Source of the DNA: Isochrysis galbana
Lineage: Eukaryota; Haptophyta; Isochrysidales; Isochrysidaceae
Length of the DNA stretch: 64,000 nucleotides
Assembly: GCA_018136815.1 (NCBI GenBank)
Contig: CM030943.1
Location: 3,052,002-3,116,001 of the forward strand
Direction: 5' to 3'
The first letter of the stretch is position 1. Each line of letters opens with the position of its first letter. Below are positions 1 to 9,947 of the stretch, piece by piece. The notes under the pieces are model-generated. The model was not told where the DNA came from. It saw nothing but the letters and a program-made list of their open reading frames with translations, and did not search any database. A program made the position numbers and the translations under genes.

Positions 1-746
1 AAGGCGGGCAAGGACGCCACCTTTGGATACGCCAAGTCGGACGGTCCCATCCTCGCCGAAGGGTAAGCGCCCGCGCGTCCCACACCTCACTGCACGAGGA
101 CTGGATGCGCCGAGGCGGGACGGCGCTCACCGGCCCTTCCCTGTCGTCCCCCCGAGCCTACCCCTTACAGCTCACGCTCCCGCGCTCGGGCGCGCTCCGC
201 CCTAGTCCCTCTCCGACTCGCTTGCGCCCGCGGCGCCGCGCAGGTACGAGGCGGACGTCTCGCGCGAGAAGGCCGCCTTCCTCGAGTCGTCCAAGCGCAT
301 CTCCTCCCTCCAGCCGAAGCTCGACGCGAAGACCTGGTGCGTCCGCGGTGCCATCGGGCGCCGCTCAAGTGGACGCTGCGTGGGCGGTGCGAGGCCACGG
401 CTAGTTGACCGTCGGCCGAACGCCCCCGTGCAGGTGGTTCGTCCGTGACGAGCTCCGCGTCCAGGCGTACAACATGCGCTCCTCCATGCTCGCCATCAAC
501 AAGGTGCTCCCGGCTGACAAAAAGGTGCGAAAATCGGCGTTCTCTTGCGTGCCAGCAACGACATGCTCTAACCCGATCAAACCACTTGTCGCAACTGTGC
601 AGGAGGCCGCCACCGCTGCCTACAAGAAGTACTGGGCTGAGGTTGAGGCCTTCGACCTTGCGTGCGCGAAGAAGGAGCCCGCCTTGGCCAACAAGGAGTA
701 TGCCGACGTCCTTGCCGCGCTCAAGGCCTACACCGCGCTCGTCTGA
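1..746 (+). CDS. PSBQ: PsbQ-like photosystem II extrinsic protein, 5' end outside window
   Basis: Four exons read as one protein: 1-62, 244-336, 434-524 and 603-746, with phases that join exactly. The three introns end in CAG and start GTAAG or GTGCG. About 130 residues are present, a helix-rich lysine/alanine-rich chain with YEADVSREK, KTWWFVRDELR and NKVLPADKK. This matches the four-helix C-terminal domain of PsbQ, a lumenal subunit that stabilises the oxygen-evolving complex of photosystem II. The start codon and the expected plastid and thylakoid targeting peptide lie upstream of the window. The stop is TGA at 744-746. The family call rests on remembered sequence patterns, not on a search. 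Confidence 0.8.
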
Positions 747-1607
747 GTGAGGGCATAGGCCTCTTGGGTTTGGCGGTGCGAAACGACGTGCCACTTTGTC
801 GCTCGCACTCGCCGCTTGCCGCCGCAGTCTCCGCGGTTGCCTCCTCACTTGAGGCGGAGCGGTGCCCGTGTGATGAGCGGATGGAGCGGATGGTTGCCGC
901 TCGTGGAGTATAGGTACCGCTTGTCCGCGCCGCAGCCTGCTGCCCGATCGCCTATTGTGCACGTGCAGTCCCCGACGCTGGCGTCCACCGTCCGCGCGGC
1001 TGCTCGCGTCCAGAGCGCATCCGTGGCCTCGACAGGGCGGGTGCATGACGTGCGTGGGCGTGTCGTGTCCATTTTTATTTGACTCCGCTCTTTATGCCTC
1101 CCGAGTGTTTGCCACCACGAGGCCGGTTGGCTGACTGCTGCCGTGGCCCCTGCATATTGCTATCATGAAAGGCCCTCTAGATGCTGCATCATGGATATCT
1201 TTTCAGAGACGAAAAAGGTGGTCGGGCATCAACTATGTACACATACCGCCGCCACCTTAGGTCGGGCGATGGGCGGTCAAACAAGAAACAGGGGCTTCTC
1301 AATCTCGTCGCGCGCGCGACCCTGCACATCGCTAATGAGCTGCCGCGCCAGCATCCCTTAACACTTCCTCTCACTCGCCTTGCGGCTCGTCCCCTCGTGC
1401 TCTACCAATACCAAGGGCCTCAGTGTTAGTGTTCGGGGTTCCCGGTGGCAGGCGGACGGCATCCAAGCCGCATCTACCGCGGCGATCGCCGTAGGAGTTA
1501 GGGCGGTCAAACAGGGGCATCATAACGACTAGTAAGGGTTGGGCTGCATTTTTTTACCGTGACGCGATGCCCGATAAAAAACCTCCCGGGGGGGCTACCT
1601 GACGCTA
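747..1607. other. Intergenic stretch, no gene seen
   Basis: It holds the PsbQ 3' flank and moderately GC-rich unique-looking sequence. GGGCGGTCAAACA occurs at about 1272 and again at about 1502. No reading frame shows recognisable protein composition or plausible splicing. Confidence 0.4.
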
Positions 1608-1740
1608 CGAAAAAAAAAACATTTTAATATTCTCGCCTCACTCGTGGCACTGGAAGACGCTCTCGAAGCCACGCCCTTTCTCTTCCCACTCCCCCACTCC
1701 CTGCCTTGCGGCAACTCCCCTCGTGCTCTACTTAGGGGCC
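1608..1740. repeat. SINE-like repeat, copy 1
   Basis: Starting at an A-run, the sequence (ATTTTAATATTCTCGCCTC, then GTGGCACTG, AGCCACGCCC and CCTTGCGGCAACTCCCCTCG) matches the reverse complement of the 115-bp insertion at 8051-8165. A shorter related stretch lies at about 1372-1405. GGTTCGAGCC at 1755-1764 resembles a pol III B box, but no A box was found. Confidence 0.5.
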
Positions 1741-1949
1741 CGGGTCGTGCGGGGGGTTCGAGCCAAGCGGGGTGCACCTATCCCCAACAGCAAGTTCTCT
1801 CCTTCCTCCTGTCCCGTTGAGTGACCTGTCTATACAGAAAGTGTTGCAGGGTGTCGTTATACGAATGCGCGCGGGCGATCACTCAGTGCTTTCGAGTTGT
1901 GGCTAACCGCCCATCCGAATTATCTGTCAGAGCGTGGTGACGCGTCGCG

Positions 1950-3694
1950 TTATGCGAGTCTCTCGTCTAATCCGAGAGCTTTCGCTACGAGGCCGAATTC
2001 CTTACTGAGTTGTAGCCTGCCTTTCTTGTCTTCGATAAACATGGGGGTGCTGAGTTCCGTCGTTTTTTTGATCTTAGGTTTTCTCCCCTGAGCGGCCTTA
2101 TATGTTCGCATGGAGTTTCGGGGGTCCGACACGGTATTGCCTCGTACCAGGGTAGCAAACCTCGTTAGCGTGGATTCAAGGACTGGTATGTAATGGAAAC
2201 TGTATGCCTCGTAGTCTACTCTATAGAAGTCTTTTATAATGTATTTCCATGCAATTATATAGAGCGCTTTAAGGCTGTCGGGGGTGGTCGTACCGGGGTA
2301 TGCAAAGAGTCTGTCCTTCGCTATCTGTACACGCGATATTTTGGGAGGAGGCGTATGCCTTGCAAGAGCGTCTATAGTTTCGAATATTGTTTTAATCGCA
2401 GGGCACCATGCTAGATGACACGATCTTTCTTGGTGGACGTGGCATAGTCTGCATTTGTTTGTCAGGCTATCCGGGAATCTGTTTCTAGTGCCGATCCTTC
2501 GGTGGGTAATATGTTTGAAGTGTAGATGTTTATCCGTGTGCTTTAGTAGCGGCATTGTGTAGAGTCGAGCTATATGTTTCCATTCGTCTTTCGTGATGTT
2601 CAGTCTATTCTCCCACGCGGTCTTCGCCGCTTGCGGGGCGTGTTTTCGCTTTGTTTTAATCACTTCTTTGGCGATGTCGGAGACGGTGATTGCGTCAAGA
2701 GCGACCCTTCCTTTGCGTATGGCATATTCGTCCGCCAGCGGGTATTCCATGAATCTCGGGCCTTTATACCCGCCTTCCCATTTTGCTGGTGGGTGGTAAT
2801 ATTGGGTTTCCTCGGCTTCCACTACTTCCCCGGTGCCGGCTACCTCTCCTAGGTAGTCGGTGTCGGTGTGTATCCAGATGTTGTTAAATTTACTGATAAA
2901 TTTTTCGTCTTCCGAGACTTTAATTTCACTGGGCAGTGTCGTGTCCCTTGGTTCTTGCGTCTGGGTGCTATCTACGTGCGGCTCTTCTCCTTTAGTGTTT
3001 TTGGGGGGGGGCGCTCTTTCGCTCGCTCCAACAGCCGTGTCGCGTAGCTTACGACTTCATCCCACGAGTCAAGAAATTCCTTTTTATGTATCACGCGGCC
3101 TTCGTGCACGAAGGTGTCGGGTAGGTGCTCAATATACGCCGAGCACTCCGCCTTGCTGTATGGTGTCGTAAAGGCGCCGTCTTTGAAAACGTTGTGAACT
3201 ACGTTTGTGTGTAGTGATTCCCATAGGCGTGCCCACGGGGCCCGTATCGAAGGGGGGGGGATATGCAGGTTGTGCCATATTGGCTGTGAGAGCGCTCCTT
3301 CTCGCGTAAGAAAAGAGGGTTGTATGTCAAGTTCTCTGAAGTTCACAAGGGCCTCTTTCCAGAAGGTTGGAAGCGCCGGGTTTCCTCTGATGCTGCCCGT
3401 CAACATTTTTGTAGGGACCGCTGAGAGGACAGCGCCTCTTCCCAGACCGGTCCTACAGAACCAGGCATCGAGTCCATGTTTCCATAGTGCCTTCCTCGCA
3501 TTTAGGTAGTTTAAGATCCATTTGGCTTGCAATGCTTTCACGTGAGCCGACCAGTCCAGGAGCCCTAGCCCCAGCGTCCTAGTCGCGCTTTTTTCGTGCG
3601 ATGTGACGTAGCATGGGTGTTTTAGCCATTTACTTTGTTTATTTGTGTATGGACTATTCCAGAGGACGACATCTACCGGCAGCGGATCGTACAC
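1950..3694 (-). pseudogene. LINE ORF2 C-terminal part (post-RT region and Cys/His finger)
   Basis: Two frames join into one chain. Residues WNSPYTNKQSKWLKHPC to PPPKTLKEK are read from 3694 to about 3005. After a one-base slip in a G9 run at 3001-3009 the chain continues as EEPHVDSTQTQEP to the stop at 1950. The second part has a zf-RVT-like finger (CRLCHVHQERSCHLAWC) near 2440-2500, then IIAWKYIIKDFYRVDY, and ends LGLDERLA. The same C-terminal block recurs at 13968-14590 (+) and 52980-53250 (-). Without EN and RT domains this copy cannot encode a working ORF2. Confidence 0.75.
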
Positions 3695-5214
3695 TTGTTA
3701 TCGATCCACGCTCCAGGGACGTCGTGCGAGAGATTACAGCGCACTCCGCGTTTGTTCCTGAGGCACAGCCCCTGGGTGAAACGCGCGCATTGCTTGGGGG
3801 GACCCTTTCCTAGCGCCTCGTGCGCCGATTTCGGGCGGGGGTTGAGCCGTTGCGCTTCGTTCCGTGCGCGGCGCTTTGCCGCCTCTTGTTCGCACTCACA
3901 GATGCGAGACGAGTTGGGGAGGCCTTGCGCCACCTCCGGCCGCCAGCCTTTGCAGCCACGCAGGCTGCCGTGAATCATGAGCTTATGGGGAGACTGGATG
4001 TTTGCTGGCATACTGATCTCTTTGCACGCCCGAACGGCGTAGTTTACCGGGATTGTTTTGCCGTCGATTTGAAGCAGCAACTTCCGAGGGAAGCTCCCGT
4101 CAAGAAATGAGCCTTGACCCGCTGAGACATAAAGGTGCCATCGGGTCGAGTATGCCGCCTTGGATACGAACGTTCCGGCTCCGCCTTCGAGCTTCATACG
4201 CTCTCGGTTGCCCTTCAAGAAGGTAAGCCCTACCTTTTCGATTGCGAAGATGATTGCGCTCAGATTAATTTGGGCCGCTTGCGCTAGGCCTTCGGCCTCG
4301 ATGACCAGGTGTGCCGCGACGTCTTGCAGGGCGTTGTATAATGCCTTGCGAGAAGAGGAGCCTTTCTTGTTGATTTTCTCGTCGATCGAGTCTACCTTGA
4401 TGTTGACTGAGACGTCGGTCTGATTGATGCGAAGCGTAGTGATGTCGCCGTAGCGCTCCTTGAATTGTTGTACGCAGTCCTCGTTCACGGCTATGTGCCA
4501 TGGCCCGCGGATGGAGCGGGCCCAAAAGTCCGGCTCCGGGTCTACTCCTTCGAGCTCCAGAAGGAGCTCTACAATCGCAGCGTAGACGGTGGCGTCCAAG
4601 AAGGTGTAGTCCCCCTCTTGGTGGAAGGATAGCTCGAAGTTGGCGTCTGACTCGAAGTTGCCTTGCTCTCCGTCTGAGAGTGGCTCCTGAGCGGCAGGGA
4701 CGAGCGGGGTTGGTGAGGCTGTGGCTTGGTCCGATGGTGTGATTGGCAGGGAGAGATTGCATGCGTCCAAGGGCGCAGCATGGTTCGTGTTCATGGGTGA
4801 GGTTGTGAGTTGTTGTGCTGCTGGGTCTGTCTTCTGATTCGTGTTGATCCTGCTGCTGGTGTTGTGCCCATAAGGGCCACCCGGTCTCGGGTCGCGCTGC
4901 CGAGGCAGCGCGGCCGTCCCCGGGGTGGGAGAGGCCTCTGCCATAAGGCATGCCCAGTGGATGTGTGGCTCTTCTTGTTTGGTGCTGGCTCTTTGTGCTC
5001 TACAGCCTGTGGCCCACCATGGGGTGAGCCAGCATGGCTGCCTTGTTGGGTGTGGCCGGGGCCACGGGCCGTGCGGCGCGACCGGGGTCGCGCTCACCTG
5101 CTCGGCCTCTGCGGGCGGACGCGGTCGCTTCGCCAGCGACAGCTCCATGGGTACTGGGGGGGCGCCCGCGGCGGGGGGCCCGAAGGAGAGGTGGGGAGCG
5201 GCGGCGCGCTCCAT
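3673..5214 (-). CDS. LINE ORF1 protein, CCCH-type zinc finger
   Basis: Open frame of 513 residues starting MERAAAPHLSFGPP. This start is preferred to the ATG 9 bp upstream because other copies begin at the same MERA position. The N-terminal third is Pro/Ala/Gln-rich with a basic KRPRPP patch that could act in nuclear import. The middle holds a conserved block (LELEGVDPEPDF, GPWHIAV, FKERYGD) shared with the copy at 41754-42323. The C-terminus has a Lys/Arg-rich helix, then CARFTQGLC and CNLSHDVPG, matching the finger at 63632-63900. The last finger residues are lost because the frame stops at the deletion joint. Probably an RNA-binding ORF1p. Confidence 0.7.
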   Translation of the reverse strand: MERAAAPHLSFGPPAAGAPPVPMELSLAKRPRPPAEAEQVSATPVAPHGPWPRPHPTRQPCWLTPWWATGCRAQRASTKQEEPHIHWACLMAEASPTPGTAALPRQRDPRPGGPYGHNTSSRINTNQKTDPAAQQLTTSPMNTNHAAPLDACNLSLPITPSDQATASPTPLVPAAQEPLSDGEQGNFESDANFELSFHQEGDYTFLDATVYAAIVELLLELEGVDPEPDFWARSIRGPWHIAVNEDCVQQFKERYGDITTLRINQTDVSVNIKVDSIDEKINKKGSSSRKALYNALQDVAAHLVIEAEGLAQAAQINLSAIIFAIEKVGLTFLKGNRERMKLEGGAGTFVSKAAYSTRWHLYVSAGQGSFLDGSFPRKLLLQIDGKTIPVNYAVRACKEISMPANIQSPHKLMIHGSLRGCKGWRPEVAQGLPNSSRICECEQEAAKRRARNEAQRLNPRPKSAHEALGKGPPKQCARFTQGLCLRNKRGVRCNLSHDVPGAWIDNKCTIRCR

Positions 5215-5725
5215 GGCGACCAACTATAAAGTTAGTTGCTACCTGACGCTACGAAAATCTTCGCCAAGAAATGGTGCGATCCGCCCCCCCTCTGCCCCCC
5301 CCTCCGTCACGCGCGCTCGCGCTCTACCCGTAAAGATTTGGCGGTCGCGCCCGCGGGGGGATCGGTTCCTATATATCTAAGCTACATTCGGCATTTGATT
5401 CCCGCCCGATGCAGCGCCGTGTCGGGCTGCCGACAGTCCGACCACCCAAGGGGGAGATGCGATGAGATTGCAAATTAAACCTGATTGCCCCCAGAAGCAG
5501 ATAAAGAAGCGCAGGGAAGATAGCAAATTAAACCTATTTGCGAGGCGCCTGGGAGGAAGAAAGGTGGGGAAACGTCCCTTCTCTTTCGAGAGAAAGAGAG
5601 AGAGCGCTCCACAACCCACGATCTCATGCATCCAAGCGAAGCTTTTGACCGAGAGAGAACGAGAACGAGAGAATTATAACGATGAATGCCGAACGACGAA
5701 GAGAAAGAAGAGCGAAGCCTATCGA

Positions 5726-5748
5726 GTGTCGATTCGCGAATGCGACAC
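5726..5748 (-). repeat. LINE 5'-terminal hairpin, type D
   Basis: Minus-strand TGTCGCATTCGCGAATCGAC. Apart from one bulged C it belongs to a perfect 22-nt palindrome. It marks the 5' end of LINE copy A1. Confidence 0.7.
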
Positions 5749-5904
5749 CCCCTCACGGCGTCGGTTCGAAGTTGGCGAGGGACTCCATAATGAGATACGA
5801 TGAGACGCATGAAGACGTCTAGCTAGACACTTCGCGGACGAGGGGTTGCCGTTGCAAGGCTCAGCTTCAATCCAACGAGAGAGAGAATCGACGAAAACAA
5901 TCAA
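5749..5904 (-). pseudogene. Ty3/gypsy-type integrase remnant
   Basis: Minus strand reads IVFVDSLSRWIEAEP, typical of the start of a retroviral-type integrase catalytic core (D,D,E fold with the first Asp). In a second frame it reads RLIVSHYGVPRQLRTD, the usual helix before the second Asp. One frameshift separates the two, and the LINE end at 5748 cuts the rest off. It is a dead fragment. Confidence 0.65.
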
Positions 5905-6254
5905 CTTATCAAAACCGGAGCGGCCGGATACGAAATCGTGAGTGGGCGCTTGGTGGACTTGGAAGTAGTCGCCGGCGGCGTCACGGCGGCGACCGTGACC
6001 GACGCTTGTTGTTGGCCAGCGCGGGCTTGTTCGTACGGGCTCAAGTAGCGCTGGCAGAGGGCGGACATCGGCGGCAGAACGTTGGCGAAGGGGGCGAATG
6101 GGTGGAGGGGCACCCTGCGGGCATCTGGGAGGCTTCCATTCCGGGAGGAGAGGGGCGACTGGGGTACGACCGAGGCGATCGGCATGTAGCCGGCGCGCTT
6201 AGTATAGGGCTCGTATCCACCCTCTGAGTCGGAGGGTGGGGGTGGATGGAGCAC
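5901..6254 (-). pseudogene. Unrecognised Pro/Ala-rich retroelement frame next to the integrase remnant
   Basis: 117-residue open frame with YEPYTKRAGYMPIASVVPQ and SALCQRYLSPYEQARAG. It stops at the point where the integrase-like frame begins. Its position suggests a gag-like part of the same LTR element or the continuation of the LINE ORF1 frame upstream. No domain was recognised. Confidence 0.3.
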
Positions 6255-6257
6255 CGC

Positions 6258-7405
6258 CCTCGTCTTCAGGCGGGGGCGGGTAGTGCGGAAAAGCCAAAGC
6301 GGGCAAGGTTTCAGTGGGAGCGGGCATTGGCCCGCTCCTCACTGCACCGGAGGGCGACGGGGGCGAGGATGGAGGCGCGGCGCCGAGCTCGGAAGGGTCC
6401 GGGGGAGCGGTGGCTGCGGCCTCGGCGTGCGAGTGGACGAGGGGTTCGGCATCGGTGGGAAGCAGAGCGGGTAGCGGGCCCGACTCTGTGGGTTTGGGGC
6501 TCTGGAGCTCCTGTGGCGGGTCCGGCGCGGGACGCGACGACTCGGATTCTTCACCTGACGGACTGGAGGTTACGGCTGGAACAGGAGGAACCGGATGGGG
6601 CGGAAGGTAGGCGGCGGAAGGCGGAAGGCACGGCCTTTTGGGCATTGGCGGGTTGGACGGGCTGACCATCTTCCATGGTTGGAAGATGGATGGCGGGCAG
6701 TGGCGAGGGCGAGCGCGAGGACGGAGCGGACATAGCGGACAGCGAGTGTGAGTGAGTGAGTGAGTGGATTTGGTTGGTGTTGTAAGATTGCTTGTTACGA
6801 CGGAGCGAGAGCGAGAGCGAGAACGAGGGAGCGAGGAGCGACTGGGGCGAGGGACGAGGGCGACAGAGGCCGACAAGGTACCAATCCGACTGGTCCGACA
6901 ACAATCCGAGACACGCACACTCGACTTTCACCCAACATTCCTCCACACTAACGTATCTTTCCCCACTTGGGCGGGGAAGACACAGAGGGAAGGAAACAAG
7001 GAAGAGAAAGCCGACAAGAGAGCGACGATGCGACGGAAGAGCCGACGGCGAACGGCGGTTACCGCGAACGAGTAGGTAGAAAGTAAGGAGGGAATCTACG
7101 TGCGTAAACCGAAAGGGGCGAGAGGATAGGCTTCGCGCGGGGGAAAAAGTCCGCAGCAACGAACACCTACGACGAGGACGAGAGCGAGCGCGGGGGAACG
7201 ACAGCAAGGAGGGACCAAAGGCAGAGCAAGGCCCAAGGTGCGAAGGAGCGAAACAGGAGCGAGACAGGCCACAAAGGGGCGCGACGGCAAGGAGCGAGGG
7301 CGAGTTACGAGAGAAGAGTTCTACGAGTTACCAGTAAAACTCCGCGGCCGACAAGATCGAAAGAGTACAAAGACGCAAGGTCAGAAGTCGATCGCGGATG
7401 CGACA
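6258..7405 (-). mobile_element. LINE copy B1: 5' UTR and ORF1 N-terminus
   Basis: The copy starts with the type B hairpin at 7405. The 5' UTR shares long stretches with 34940-35337 (-) and 53465-53688 (-). The ORF1 start MSAPSSRSPSP at 6733 is the same as at 52559 (+). After a frameshift the ORF1 frame continues from about 6669 (Pro/Ser/Glu-rich, TSSPSGEESESS) to about 6260, where similarity to the family ends. Everything downstream of ORF1 is absent. Confidence 0.65.
7387..7405 (-). repeat. LINE 5'-terminal hairpin, type B
   Basis: Minus-strand TGTCGCATCCGCGATCGAC. The arms GTCG(C)ATC and GATCGAC pair with one bulged C and a CGC loop. Confidence 0.7.
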
Positions 7406-7859
7406 TGGTACGTCGCAGCCAAGGACATCCCTCCAGAAAACATCCCCGGCTCCCCCGCGGAAGCCCTCTCCCCCTCTCCCCTCCCGTCTCTCCCCGAGTG
7501 TTTCCTTGAGTTTCCGGCCCCCGTTTGTCTATTTCTTTCCCGCGCGATTCCCCTCCCCCCCCCGCGCGTGACGTTTTCCCTCCGTGTCCTGACTACGCTC
7601 CGCGCTATCGCTCGAGCGCCCCCCGTGCCCCCTTGTCCGTCCTCCGTCACGTTCTCGTGCTGCTGTGCCCCGTGATGGCTGAGAGCGCGCCCATGTCTTC
7701 GGCCCCGTCCCCGCGCGCTTCCTCGGCTCCCCATTGTTCACCCCCCGTGCTCCAATTGGGCCATACATCTCATGCTACAGTTCATCCTCCACTCAGCTCA
7801 CACCCAGCCGCACCACAGCCACAGCTCCTCACGATCCACCACACTGGCCATGGGAGTCA

Positions 7860-8253
7860 TGGGAGCCGCCCAGAGCCCTGTCTGCCTAGCGACCAGGGAA
7901 GGGGGGGGGGGGAGGGGGGGTTCAGCTCGAGGGCAGGCCCAGTATGGGCGTGGGAGTGCGAGTCGCGGCCCGCACCCACTGGAGGTCTGGGCCAGGATGA
8001 TGATTGCCCAGCCCGAGGGCAGAGGGCAGGGGCTGAGGTTGATTGTACGGACGAGGGGAGTTGCCGCAAGGCGGGGAATGAGGGTGAGGAAGGGAAGGGG
8101 GCGTGGCTACGAGAAAGTGATTCAGTGCCACGTGCGAGGCGAGGATATTAAAAGGTTTTTTTTTTGATTGTACGGGCCCACCCCGGCGGGTAGTCGGCAA
8201 TGGAGTGGGGGGGGCGCGAGGCCCCCATTGACCCCCACTTAGAAGAGTAGGTT
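7860..8253 (+). repeat. Retroposon family G, 3' part, interrupted
   Basis: Matches the reverse complement of 28812-29080: CTGTCTGCCTRGCGACCAGGG, then GTGGGAGTGCG, GTCTGGGC, CCCATTGACCCCCACTT and the end AGTAGGTTGG. This copy is split by the 115-bp insertion at 8051-8165. Confidence 0.6.
8051..8165. mobile_element. 115-bp SINE-like insertion with 10-bp target-site duplication
   Basis: The direct repeat GATTGTACGG lies at 8041-8050 and 8166-8175. The inserted DNA ends in a T-run of about 11 on the plus strand. The family G copy at 28812-29080 has only one GATTGTACGG-like site (GAATGTACGG) and no insert. The body is related to 1608-1740. Confidence 0.65.
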
Positions 8254-8578
8254 GGACGATGGTTGTCAATAGCTAACCACAACGACAGCACATAATGACC
8301 TTGCACGCACGCACGCACGCGCTCTCTTCTCACCTCGACGTCGCACACTAGCCACCACACACAGCTCTTCGAATGCGCGTCAGACGATGCACGCAACGGA
8401 GCACATAAATCATGTCCGGCGACCCTCGGATCGAGCGCTAGCGGTACCCCCGAGGCGCCCTGCGAGCGACGAGACATATCACACCAACGGTGGTCAACGA
8501 GATTCCGCCATCCTCGCGATCGCCATCGAGGCACGCGTACACGTGGGGGGTAGCCCCCATGTGCAGCTCCTGACGTAG

Positions 8579-9643
8579 CTAAGCACCGTTGGGGCCCCAA
8601 CCCGATGACGACTCACGAGACAGTCCCATTCCGCGAGGGTACACGCCGGGGCTACTCCCGCGACGGCACGTCACCAAGTCCAGCATGGCGCCGCGCACAT
8701 CCGGCTTGGACAAGCACAGGGCGACGGTCACGTAGGTCTGCACGAAGCCCCAGCAGAGGCACATGGCTAGCACGGCCGAGGATGGAATGTAAACGACGGT
8801 CGATATGAAGCCGGGCGTCCACAGCGCCAATGCTATGAAGATACGCGTGAAGAAGACCGTGATGGCGCGGGCCCGGCGGATGCGCTTGCGATGGATGTCG
8901 CTGTCCGACTTTGTGCGCGGCTGGAATCCCGAGGACACCGTGTGTAGCTGCGTCCCAAAGGTGAAGAGCTGGCGGCGCCAAGAGGTCAGGACGAGCGCCG
9001 CGACGACGACGATAGGGGTTGCGAAGGCCAGCGGGACGATGACGAGCCAGCTGAAGAGCAGGCCCTCCGTCGAGCTCACCAGGGGCGCACAGAAGAGGCC
9101 GTTGAACGGGAAGGGTTTGTGGAAGTCGAACCCCCACAGCTGCAGCGTGGAGAGGAAGGCGCACCAGGCGTACACACAGAGGACCTTTGAGAGCACCTCC
9201 CGTGGCGAGGGCTCGATGTGGTCTCGGAGCTCCTTCGTGTTGGAGAGGAGGCGGAAGACCTCGAGGGCGAGCACCGCATTCATGTAGAGAGAGCCCGAGC
9301 AGCCAAACACAATCAAGACGCTCTGGAAGTAGCACGCGGCCTCGCTGGCGTAGGCTCCGTGCGCAGCGCTGAAGGACGCGACGAAGGAGAAGTTGAGGTT
9401 GAACAGCAGATCGGGCACGAGCAGCGCACAGAGGTAGAGGTTGAGCGGACGAGCCCGAACGGTTCGAGAGGCGACGATCGCAACGAGCAGCGTGGCGGAG
9501 AGCACGAGGGCGATGGTGGAGAGGGACGCCCATAAGGTCCAGATGAGCGTCCTGGTGGGAACGTCGTCGAGTGCGCCGCGTAAGACGTGCCAGCTCGTGT
9601 TGGAAGGCAGGGTGGAACGGAGAGGAAGGTCGAGAAGAGACAT
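8579..9643 (-). CDS. Seven-helix receptor-like membrane protein (GPCR-like)
   Basis: Single open frame of 354 residues starting MSLLDLPLRST (ATG at 9643) and ending TAG. Upstream in-frame codons are low-complexity Arg/Glu repeats, so this start is preferred. Seven hydrophobic segments are visible: WTLWASLSTIALVLSATLL, LYLCALLVPDLLFNLNF, CYFQSVLIVFGCSGSLYM, VYAWCAFLSTLQLW, SWLVIVPLAFATPIVVVAAL, FFTRIFIALALWTPGFIST and AMCLCWGFVQTYVTVAL, followed by SKPDVRGAM. A Lys/Arg-rich third inner loop (RKRIRRARA) and a Cys in helix 3 and in the second outer loop fit a GPCR. There is no clear DRY or NPxxY motif, so a class-A assignment is not made. Ligand and pathway are unknown. No introns were seen. Confidence 0.6.
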   Translation of the reverse strand: MSLLDLPLRSTLPSNTSWHVLRGALDDVPTRTLIWTLWASLSTIALVLSATLLVAIVASRTVRARPLNLYLCALLVPDLLFNLNFSFVASFSAAHGAYASEAACYFQSVLIVFGCSGSLYMNAVLALEVFRLLSNTKELRDHIEPSPREVLSKVLCVYAWCAFLSTLQLWGFDFHKPFPFNGLFCAPLVSSTEGLLFSWLVIVPLAFATPIVVVAALVLTSWRRQLFTFGTQLHTVSSGFQPRTKSDSDIHRKRIRRARAITVFFTRIFIALALWTPGFISTVVYIPSSAVLAMCLCWGFVQTYVTVALCLSKPDVRGAMLDLVTCRRGSSPGVYPRGMGLSRESSSGWGPNGA

Positions 9644-9654
9644 CGCGTCGATCT

Positions 9655-9911
9655 CTCCGCCTCGTCTCTCTCTCTCTCGTCTCTCTCGCTCCTCACGTCT
9701 CTCTCTCGTCTCTCGCCCCTCTCGCTCTCGTCTCTCTCTCCCTCTGCTCTCTCTCTCTGTTTCTGTGGGACGGGCCCCTACCCCCGCCCTCCTTCCCCCC
9801 TGGCTCGCTAGGCAGCCTCGCGTCCCGGCTCCCACAGGCCAGCGAGGGGCTGCTCCCCTTTCCACTCCCCCCCTCCCTCTGCTCGCAGGGCACCAACCCC
9901 CCCACGCGACG

Positions 9912-9947
<36 letters not shown>

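Larger units (their letters stand above)
1852..5748 (-). mobile_element. LINE copy A1: 5' UTR, ORF1 and the C-terminal part of ORF2
   Basis: Read on the minus strand, the element starts with the terminal hairpin at 5748. It continues through a 5' UTR (about 5740-5230) and a full-length ORF1, then jumps directly into the C-terminal third of ORF2. The endonuclease and most of the reverse transcriptase are missing, so it is an internally deleted, non-autonomous copy. It interrupts a Ty3/gypsy integrase remnant at about 5749. The 3' limit is uncertain. A weak hairpin-like string (TGTCGTTATACGA at about 1852) lies about 100 bp past the ORF2 stop and may mark it. Confidence 0.75.

Noticed and set aside
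165-1046. 293-codon minus-strand frame over the PsbQ gene
   Set aside because: Antisense shadow of GC-rich exons. The spliced plus-strand protein is clearly supported.
1755-1764. pol III B box GGTTCGAGCC suggesting a tRNA gene
   Set aside because: No A box or cloverleaf could be built around it.
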